From Heliomicrobium modesticaldum Ice1 (GTDB lineage: Bacteria; Bacillota; Desulfitobacteriia; Heliobacteriales; Heliobacteriaceae), in assembly GCF_000019165.1 (NCBI RefSeq), contig NC_010337.2, positions 847,501 to 911,500 on the forward strand: a stretch of 64,000 bases of DNA. Direction: 5' to 3'. Each line of letters opens with the position of its first letter. The stretch's first letter is position 1. Below the pieces are notes generated by a model. It saw only the letters and a list, made by a program, of their open reading frames with translations, had not been told where the DNA came from and did not search any database. The translations under genes and the position numbers were made by a program. Positions 58,578-64,000 of this stretch are shown piece by piece.

Positions 58578-59031
58578 TTGCCTGGAGCGCCCGCTTGGCA
58601 AGCCGTCGCCGGTTCGCCCAGTACAGGACAGGGAAATAGGCGACGACATAAGCGGTGACCCCGTTGATGGCGCTGCCGGTGATAAAGCAAAGGCCCACCT
58701 CTTTCCAGAAGCGCAGTTCCCAGAGGCTCCCTCCGGCGGCCTCCTGCAGCGGCCGGCCCCACACCCAGGATCCCACGGCCAGGTTGGCGGTGATAAACAA
58801 GGGGATCGCCCACTTAAAGAGCACCGCCGTGATCACCGCCGCCATCCGGTTCCCGCGCAACAGCGCCGCCGCCATCCAGGCCGCGACCAGGCCCAGTCCG
58901 AAAAAGGGACCAAACCCGGAGGCAAAACCGAGGGCGACGCCGCGGGCCAGCGGTTCCGGCTGATCCTTGAGCCGCAGCAGCCGCAGATAATGAAAGCGGA
59001 GAAATCGTTTGCACCGTATCCATGCTGTCAA
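58540..59031 (-). CDS. DUF2062 membrane protein
   Basis: The protein has the DUF2062 signature (LRLKDQPEPLARGVALGFAS, GFGPFFGLGL, LFKWAIPLFITANLAVG) with about four membrane helices. Function is unknown; relatives lie near lipid or polysaccharide genes. TTG 59031 follows GGGAGG by about nine bases and gives 163 residues; ATG 59100 is also in frame and would give 186. Its C-terminal codons are duplicated in the 74-bp repeats that follow. Confidence 0.8.
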   Translation of the reverse strand: MTAWIRCKRFLRFHYLRLLRLKDQPEPLARGVALGFASGFGPFFGLGLVAAWMAAALLRGNRMAAVITAVLFKWAIPLFITANLAVGSWVWGRPLQEAAGGSLWELRFWKEVGLCFITGSAINGVTAYVVAYFPVLYWANRRRLAKRALQANLEQPARFSVRR

Positions 59032-59144
59032 AACATCATCCCTCCCACTTTCAAAAAACGAAGCAACCGGGAACGGGCCGAACAACCGCGCCTGCGCCAT
59101 TTCTGCCGCCCTTCTTTACAGCGGCTGTCCTCAGCGATTCGGGG

Positions 59145-59201
59145 TATCCCCGGCCGCTCGGAACATCCCCGGCCGTTCGGAATGTCCCCGGCCGTTCGGA
59201 A
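59145..59201. repeat. 19-bp tandem repeat, three copies
   Basis: TATCCCCGGCCGCTCGGAA, CATCCCCGGCCGTTCGGAA and TGTCCCCGGCCGTTCGGAA follow head to tail between the DUF2062 gene and glpX. Confidence 0.85.
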
Positions 59202-59210
59202 AGCCGGAGC

Positions 59211-60194
59211 TTATCCCTGCGCTTCGTTGCGACCCCGTCCGAAATGGGGCTTCCGATCCAGCCTATGCAGCGCATTGATGAAGCGGACGGTGCCTGTGCG
59301 ACCGCGGATGACGACCGTATGGGTCACCGCGCCCTGGGCGGTGTACTTGACACCTTTGAGCAAACTACCGTCAGTGATCCCGGTGGCAGCGAAAATCACG
59401 CCGTCGCCGCGGACCATGTCTTCAAGCAGGAGGATCTTGCGGGGATCCTCAAGACCCATAGAGACGCAACGGGCCTCTTCCTCCGCCGTCTCCGGGCAAA
59501 GTCGTCCCTGCATCTCGCCGCCGAGGCAACGGATGGCGGCGGCAGCGATCACCCCTTCCGGGGCGCCGCCGATACCCATCATGATATCGATGCCCGAATC
59601 AGGGAAAGCCGTGGCCACAGCTGGCGCCACATCGCCGTCCGGGATCAGTTGAATCCGGGCGCCCGCTTTCCGACAGCGGCTGATGAGCTCGCTATGGCGG
59701 GGGCGGTCAAGGATGACCACGCTCAGTTCATCGATCTTTTTGCCGAGGGCGTCTGCCACGTTCTTGAGGTTATCCTCTACCGGCGCATCGAGGTGGATGC
59801 GGCCTACGGCGGCAGGTCCCACGGCAATTTTATCCATATACATGTCCGGGGCATGCAACAGGCATCCCCGATGAGCCGCCGCCAGGACGGAGATGGCACC
59901 GTTCAAGCCTTTGGCGACGATGTTGGTGCCTTCAAGGGGATCGACGGCGATATCCAACTCGGCATCGCCACCGGCGCCCACCTTCTCGCCGATGTACAGC
60001 ATCGGCGCCTCATCCATCTCCCCTTCACCGATCACGACAACCCCGTCGATGCTGACTGTGTCGAACATGGCGCGCATCGCTTCGGTGGCCGCGTCATCGG
60101 CGGCATGCTTGTCGCCTCGCCCCATCCAGCGAGCCGACGCCAACGCGGCGGCCTCGGTGACGCGAGCGAACTCAAGAGCCAGTTCCCTGTACAT
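59211..60194 (-). CDS. glpX: Fructose-1,6-bisphosphatase, class II
   Basis: GlpX hydrolyses fructose-1,6-bisphosphate in gluconeogenesis or the Calvin cycle. From ATG 60194, after AAGGAGA, the 327-residue enzyme has the metal-binding motifs VVVIGEGEMDEAPMLYIGE and DPLEGTN. The open frame extends to 60341 but has no good start or conservation. The gene lies beside fsa and fba, forming a sugar-phosphate group. Confidence 0.94.
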   Translation of the reverse strand: MYRELALEFARVTEAAALASARWMGRGDKHAADDAATEAMRAMFDTVSIDGVVVIGEGEMDEAPMLYIGEKVGAGGDAELDIAVDPLEGTNIVAKGLNGAISVLAAAHRGCLLHAPDMYMDKIAVGPAAVGRIHLDAPVEDNLKNVADALGKKIDELSVVILDRPRHSELISRCRKAGARIQLIPDGDVAPAVATAFPDSGIDIMMGIGGAPEGVIAAAAIRCLGGEMQGRLCPETAEEEARCVSMGLEDPRKILLLEDMVRGDGVIFAATGITDGSLLKGVKYTAQGAVTHTVVIRGRTGTVRFINALHRLDRKPHFGRGRNEAQG

Positions 60195-60396
60195 CCTGTT
60201 TCTCCTTCCCTTCTGCGCGACGCCGCCCTTTTTCTCATCCCCTCGCCGGTTTCCCCAGAAGCGGGCGATGCTGGCGCTGCGCCGCGCCTCCCCTGTCCCA
60301 TCGGGAAAAAGCAGTTCCGAAGGAGCGTCATCATTCATCAAAGACGCATTCGGAGCAGCCCCCCTTCAAGCTGAGTCAGAAGAGATAGACGTTCCG

Positions 60397-60450
60397 TCTG
60401 TAGAGCAAAGATTGTGCCGGATTCTCTGTGGAGCAAAGCTTGTGCCGGCT
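60397..60450. repeat. 28-bp-period direct repeat, two copies
   Basis: TCTGTAGAGCAAAGATTG with TGCCGG at 60397-60422 and TCTGTGGAGCAAAGCTTG with TGCCGG at 60425-60450. Confidence 0.7.
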
Positions 60451-60477
60451 TGGCCGACCGGCGGAGCCGATTCGGGA

Positions 60478-60506
60478 TAAAAAGGGGCCAGCCTCTCGCG
60501 CCGGCC
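60478..60506 (-). terminator. Candidate terminator after fsa
   Basis: Minus-strand stem GGGCCGGC/GCTGGCCC (one mismatch) followed by a run of five T. It probably ends the spo0F-fba-fsa transcript. Confidence 0.55.
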
Positions 60507-60538
60507 CGCTCTGCAACAGTGCTCCGCAGCTTCGTTTC

Positions 60539-60582
60539 GCCTTGAAGATCCCTTGTAATCGCCTTGAAGATCCCTTGTAAAC
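60539..60582. repeat. 22-bp tandem duplication
   Basis: CGCCTTGAAGATCCCTTGTA with AT occurs at 60539-60560 and again, with AA, at 60561-60582, three bases before the fsa stop at 60586. Confidence 0.85.
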
Positions 60583-60585
60583 AGG

Positions 60586-61233
60586 CTACTTGTCTTTGAC
60601 CGATTCCCAGTCTTTCAAGAAGCGCTCAATCCCCAGGTCTGTCAGGGGATGCTTCACCAGCTGCATGAGGACTTTGAAAGGCACCGTCGCGATGGGAGCG
60701 CCGGCGCGGGCCGCCGCGCTCACATGGACGGGGTGGCGGATGCTGGCGGCGATGATCTCCGTGGCGATGCCGTGGATGTCGAAGATCTCCACCAGCTCGC
60801 GGAGCACATCCATGCCGTCGTGGCCGATGTCATCGAGGCGGCCCACAAAGGGGCTCACATAGGTGGCGCCGGCGTTGGCCGCCAAAAGGCCCTGGTTGGC
60901 CGAGAAGATGAGGGTCACATTGGTGCGGATGCCTTCCTGGGCCAGCCGCGCCGTCGCCGACAAGCCGGCGGCACAAAGGGGGATCTTGATGACGATGTTC
61001 GGATGGATCTTCGCCAGTTCCCTTGCCTCAGCGATCATTCCCTCCGCGTCGGTGCTGATCACCTCGGCGGAAATCGGTCCGTCGACGATGGCGGCGATCT
61101 CCTGCACCACCTCGCGGAAGTTGCGCCCCTCTTTGGCGATCAGCGAAGGGTTGGTCGTGACACCGCTGATCACCCCAAGCCGGTTGGCTTCCCGGATCTC
61201 GTCGATGTTGGCGCTGTCCAGAAAAAAGCGCAT
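60586..61233 (-). CDS. fsa: Fructose-6-phosphate aldolase / transaldolase-like protein
   Basis: The 215-residue protein belongs to the small TalC/MipB class I aldolases. The Schiff-base lysine is Lys83 (NIVIKIPL). The family contains both fructose-6-phosphate aldolases and true transaldolases, which need individual tests; the label is uncertain. It starts 11 bases after fba. Confidence 0.9.
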   Translation of the reverse strand: MRFFLDSANIDEIREANRLGVISGVTTNPSLIAKEGRNFREVVQEIAAIVDGPISAEVISTDAEGMIAEARELAKIHPNIVIKIPLCAAGLSATARLAQEGIRTNVTLIFSANQGLLAANAGATYVSPFVGRLDDIGHDGMDVLRELVEIFDIHGIATEIIAASIRHPVHVSAAARAGAPIATVPFKVLMQLVKHPLTDLGIERFLKDWESVKDK

Positions 61234-61244
61234 CCTATCCCCTC

Positions 61245-62099
61245 CTAGGCTTTGCCGTTGGAACCAAAGATACGGATCTTTTCCCGAATAACCTCACTCA
61301 TCTTCAGCTTGGCGGGACCGAGGATCTTGCGGGGGTCGATCTCCCGCGGGTTCTTCTCGATCGCCTCTTTGACGCCGTCGACAAAGGCTTCCCGCAGGTT
61401 GGTGTCGATGTTCACCTTGCGGACCCCGAGGGTGATGGCCTTTTGAATATCTTCCTCCGGAACGCCGGAGGAGCCATGGAGGACGATGGGGATGTTGACC
61501 AACTGGCGGATCTTGGCAAGACGATCGAAGTCAAGTTCCGGGCGTCCTTTGTACTGGCCGTGGGCGGTGCCGATGGCCACAGCCAGGGCGTCCACCTTCG
61601 TGGCATCGACGAACTGCTTCGCCTCGGCCGGATCGGTGAAGAAGGCGTCACGCTCATCGACGTGGATGTCATCCTCGGTCCCGCCGATCTTGCCCAGTTC
61701 GGCCTCGACGGAGACGCCGACGGCGCGGGCCACTTCCAGGACGCGGTTGGTCAGGGCGATGTTCTCCTCCAGGGGGTACTTGGAGCCGTCGATCATGACG
61801 GAGGTAAAGCCGCTGCGGATGCACTGGATGCACTGGGCGAAACTGGTGCCGTGGTCCAGGTGCAGGGCCACGGGGACAGAGGCAGTTTCGCCGGCCAAGC
61901 GGGCTAGGGCGACGATATATTCCAGTCCGGCATACTTGATCGCCCCCTGGGAAGCCTGGATGATGACAGGGGCTCGCTCCGCTTCTGCCGCGGCAACGAT
62001 GGCCTGGACGATTTCCATGTTGTTGCAGTTAAAGGCGCCGACGGCGTACTTGCCTTCTTCGGCGGCGGCAAGAAGTTGGGAGACTGGAACCAATGGCAT
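61245..62099 (-). CDS. fba: Fructose-bisphosphate aldolase, class II
   Basis: This zinc enzyme of glycolysis and gluconeogenesis, 284 residues from ATG 62099 (AGGAGGAGA upstream), has the zinc/catalytic loop ALHLDHGTS with Asp82 and His83, the [15 protein letters not shown] segment and GTAHGQYKG with a further zinc His. It lies between the zinc-ribbon gene and fsa. Confidence 0.95.
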   Translation of the reverse strand: MPLVPVSQLLAAAEEGKYAVGAFNCNNMEIVQAIVAAAEAERAPVIIQASQGAIKYAGLEYIVALARLAGETASVPVALHLDHGTSFAQCIQCIRSGFTSVMIDGSKYPLEENIALTNRVLEVARAVGVSVEAELGKIGGTEDDIHVDERDAFFTDPAEAKQFVDATKVDALAVAIGTAHGQYKGRPELDFDRLAKIRQLVNIPIVLHGSSGVPEEDIQKAITLGVRKVNIDTNLREAFVDGVKEAIEKNPREIDPRKILGPAKLKMSEVIREKIRIFGSNGKA

Positions 62100-62196
62100 C
62101 GAGACATCTCCTCCTACATCGTTATCCTTGGAATCCCTTCGCCAAATGAGGCGGTATTCCCTTCCCGCTAGTATGCCCATCAGGCGGCTGAACAGG

Positions 62197-62231
62197 AAAA
62201 ACCGCGGAACAACTGGAGTAGAGTCCGCGGT
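62197..62231 (-). terminator. Rho-independent terminator after the zinc-ribbon gene
   Basis: Minus-strand stem ACCGCGGA/TCCGCGGT (8 bp) with a 15-nt loop and a T run. It lies 30 bases past the stop and before fba. Confidence 0.75.
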
Positions 62232-62260
62232 GCCTGTCACAATATCGATGACGATGATGA

Positions 62261-62926
62261 TTACGGTGATTTCTTCCGCCGCCGGCGGCCTCGACTGCTC
62301 TCCCGGTGCCCCGGGGCGGCGCCTTGGATCTGCAACTCGGCGCAGCGCTTCATGGCCTGCAGGTCCTTGTCCGATTCGGCGTAGCAGACGTAGGTGTTAT
62401 CGCAAGCCTCACAGCGGAGCTCCACCCGCTCCGGGTACACCTCCACATTGATCTGAAAACTGCCGCAGGAACAGGAGAGAGCGCCCTCCTCGGCCAGCTT
62501 GTGCAGCCGTTCGAGAACGGCGTACATCACCTCAGGATTTTCAAAAAAATCGGTCAGCCCCAGGTTCTCTGCCATCTCCTGCAGGGATTTGTCCTGGTTC
62601 AGGATGGCCGTTTTGACCTTCTCGCGGGGGCCGATGAAGCCGATCTCGACCAACGTCTCGGCGCAGCGGAGTTCAGTCAGTTGCGAAGACCAGAGCTGCT
62701 CCCGGGGGAACCAGTGGAGGTGTTGGGTTTCGCACATGATGCAATGCGCCTGCAGCCAGAACCGCCTGCGGTCCTTGCTCCCCACCGTCATCAGCCCGGC
62801 TCCACAGGAACAATGCAACTTATGCACTTTTCTTCCCGCAAAGGCAAACAAGGACAGGGCGTGAAAGTCCATGCGGCCACAGGCGGGACAACGAAGAGCC
62901 ACGACTGTCATGGTGGACAGGATCAT
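62261..62926 (-). CDS. Uncharacterised zinc-ribbon-like protein
   Basis: The 221-residue protein is rich in Cys pairs: RCPACG (13-16), HCSCG, HCIMCE, CSCG and RCEACD, suggesting two or three zinc ribbons around a helical middle (AENLGLTDFFENPEVMYAVL). The C-terminus is very basic (RGRRRRKKSP). No catalytic motif was recognised. ATG 62926 follows AAAGGAGGG. A regulatory or nucleic-acid-binding role is possible; it has its own terminator, so it is not clearly cotranscribed with fba. Confidence 0.75.
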   Translation of the reverse strand: MILSTMTVVALRCPACGRMDFHALSLFAFAGRKVHKLHCSCGAGLMTVGSKDRRRFWLQAHCIMCETQHLHWFPREQLWSSQLTELRCAETLVEIGFIGPREKVKTAILNQDKSLQEMAENLGLTDFFENPEVMYAVLERLHKLAEEGALSCSCGSFQINVEVYPERVELRCEACDNTYVCYAESDKDLQAMKRCAELQIQGAAPGHRESSRGRRRRKKSP

Positions 62927-62985
62927 GTGGCGAACCCTCCTTTCTACCCCCAGTATTCAACGTAACAGGGCAAAATCCTTTTTTG

Positions 62986-63372
62986 TCAACTCCGATATTC
63001 GAAGGGAGATGCGCGCCACCGGGTGATCTTTTGCGTCAGTTCCATCACATCGAAGGGCTTGATCAAATGGTCCAAGATGTCGAGGGCGCCGGCCTCCTTG
63101 ATCAGGGAAAGATCCTCATAAGCGGACATCAAGATGACCGGCAACCGGTGGCCTCGCCGGCGCGCTTCCGCCAGCGCCTCCAGACCGGTCATGGCCGGCA
63201 TCCTGACGTCGAGCAGCATCAGGGAATACTCCCGCCTCCCCAGCTTTTCAAGGGCCTCTGCCCCGCTGGCCGCCACCTCAACAGGGACGCCCACCAGGTG
63301 GAAGGCCTCGTACAACAGGCGGCGGACACCTTTTTGGTCATCGACAACCAATACCCATCGGGAATCGCCCAT
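62986..63372 (-). CDS. spo0F: Response regulator receiver protein, Spo0F-like
   Basis: The 128-residue single-domain receiver has Asp11-Asp12, phosphoacceptor Asp55 (LMLLDVRMPAMTG), Ser83 and Lys105 (IKPFD), equivalent in position to the Spo0F residues. ATG 63372 is preferred over the upstream start at 63399. Spo0F relays phosphate to Spo0B in sporulation; the order with fba and fsa matches Bacillus. A CheY-like role cannot be excluded from sequence alone. Confidence 0.82.
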   Translation of the reverse strand: MGDSRWVLVVDDQKGVRRLLYEAFHLVGVPVEVAASGAEALEKLGRREYSLMLLDVRMPAMTGLEALAEARRRGHRLPVILMSAYEDLSLIKEAGALDILDHLIKPFDVMELTQKITRWRASPFEYRS

Positions 63373-63444
63373 AGGACGTTCCACCTCTCCCGCAAACACC
63401 GAGCGTCATTGTGAACGAAAAGGCCGGGCGGCTACCCCGCAGGC

Positions 63445-63551
63445 CGCAGGCCGCACCGCAGGCCGCACCGCAGGCCGCACCGCAGGCCGCACCGCAGGCC
63501 GCACCGCAGGCCGCACCGCAGGCCGCACCGCAGGCCGCACCGCAGGCCGCC
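63445..63551. repeat. 12-bp tandem repeat, about nine copies
   Basis: CGCAGGCCGCAC repeats about nine times without interruption. It reads as an AGRT... tetrapeptide repeat in one frame, but no start, ribosome site or protein context supports coding. Confidence 0.92.
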
Positions 63552-63600
63552 CAGGCAGACTATCGTTGCATCTTGCGTTGATATTTCGTTACAAGAAAAG

Positions 63601-63631
63601 AAAATCCTGCCTCTGCAAGGGGCAGGCAGGA
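63601..63631 (-). terminator. Rho-independent terminator after the Yip1-like gene
   Basis: Minus-strand stem TCCTGCCT/AGGCAGGA with an 11-nt loop and a T-rich 3' side, about 50 bases past the stop at 63682. Confidence 0.7.
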
Positions 63632-63681
63632 CTTTTATCGCAGATTTTCATCACCTTGCAGGCTCTGTCGGCCAGTCTGTC

Positions 63682-64000
63682 TCACCGAGATGATAGGGGG
63701 AGCGTTCCGAGCGACGGGAGCAGGGACAGCGCGATCAGGATAAACAGGAACAGGGCAAGCATGAGCAGCAACAGGGGCAGGAGGAGGACGAACACGGCCC
63801 GTCCGGTGGAGAGCCGCAAGGCCGCTTTGATCGCCAGCGCCTGCAGGATGAAGATCCACAAGGTCACCGCAAAGGCGCCGAGTCCCTGCACCGCTTGTCC
63901 GCCGGGGGCGTACGTCCCGATCAGACCGAGGGGGGCGTAGAGGAGCATGGGCCAATAGGTCAGCCCGAGGGAGGCCAACAGGCCCTTGCCGTTGCCTACG
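63682..64000 (-). CDS. Membrane protein, Yip1-like, 5'-truncated by window edge
   Basis: Only the C-terminal part (about 105 residues) is in the window, and the frame stays open to the right edge. It has two to three membrane helices, including a Leu-rich one (LLLPLLLLMLALFLFILIAL). The pattern fits the Yip1 family of small integral membrane proteins. Function is unknown. Confidence 0.55.
   Translation of the reverse strand, partial: VGNGKGLLASLGLTYWPMLLYAPLGLIGTYAPGGQAVQGLGAFAVTLWIFILQALAIKAALRLSTGRAVFVLLLPLLLLMLALFLFILIALSLLPSLGTLPLSSR

Larger units (their letters stand above)
60195..60585. other. Gap between fsa and glpX with repeats and a terminator
   Basis: The 391-bp gap holds a 28-bp duplicated element around GAGCAAAGNTTGTGCCGG (60397-60450), a terminator (60478-60506) and a 22-bp duplicate immediately before the fsa stop. 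No gene was found. Confidence 0.75.
63373..63681. other. Gap upstream of spo0F with 12-bp repeats
   Basis: The 309-bp gap holds the 12-bp GC-rich array (63445-63551), a terminator (63601-63631) for the gene at 63682, and the spo0F leader. No gene was found. Confidence 0.8.

Noticed and set aside
63134-63940. Plus-strand frame reading through the 12-bp repeats as AGRT units
   Set aside because: It runs antisense across spo0F and has no start context; the repeat merely keeps all frames open.

Overview
The window looks like a chromosomal segment from an endospore-forming, flagellated, S-layer-bearing member of the Clostridia (Firmicutes). Evidence: spoIID, spoIIID, spo0F-type and mbl genes, flagellar rod genes, many GTG/TTG starts behind strong AGGAGG-type ribosome sites, and an estimated GC in the upper 50s. 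Family content and gene order fit the heliobacteria (Heliobacterium/Heliomicrobium type); that assignment is inference, since no photosynthesis gene lies here.

Layout. (1) 1-7952: two tandem paralogous secreted proteins with a C-terminal copper-amine-oxidase-N-like domain (minus strand; the first runs off the left edge), then three plus-strand genes: a secreted propeller protein with the same C-terminal domain, an ECF sigma factor that seems to start at CTG, and a membrane protein likely to be its anti-sigma factor. (2) 7955-25493: a minus-strand cell-surface cluster, in transcription order a very large TIG/IPT-repeat protein, three SLH-domain proteins, csaB, tagA and an SLH-bearing subtilase. 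CsaB makes the pyruvylated wall polymer that SLH domains bind, so the cluster encodes both displayed proteins and their anchor. (3) 25617-30321: flgG/flhP, flgF/flhO, galU, mbl, spoIIID. (4) 30322-32555: an AT-rich orphan ORF and an IS1380-like insertion sequence. (5) 32556-37926: spoIID, murA, ywmB and a radical SAM gene. (6) 38105-45425: the complete F1Fo ATP synthase operon atpZ-I-B-E-F-H-A-G-D-C. (7) 45753-53987: wecB, a MazG-like gene, dCMP deaminase, upp, glyA, ywlG, rpiB, ywlE, mntP and ywlC. (8) 54110-64000: prmC, prfA, a DUF1385 gene, rpmE, an M23 peptidase, a DUF2062 gene, glpX, fsa, fba, a zinc-ribbon protein, a Spo0F-like regulator and a partial membrane protein.

Every gene from 7955 to the right edge is on the minus strand. 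From 25.6 kb onward the order broadly follows the Bacillus subtilis spo0F-rpmE-prfA-ywlC-glyA-upp-atp-murA-spoIID-spoIIID-mbl-flhO-flhP region, with local losses (no spoIIR, spoIIQ or rho at their usual places) and insertions. Functional links across the window: WecB makes UDP-ManNAc, the donor used by TagA-type transferases; GalU supplies UDP-glucose; CsaB pyruvylates the wall polymer; MurA and Mbl build and shape the wall.

The most unusual feature is a set of short tandem repeats of unrelated sequence and period (12, 16, 18, 19, 19, 20, 22, 28, 71 and 74 bp). They sit in many intergenic gaps, often include the 3' end or start region of the neighbouring gene, and in one case lie in frame inside a conserved gene (ywlC).
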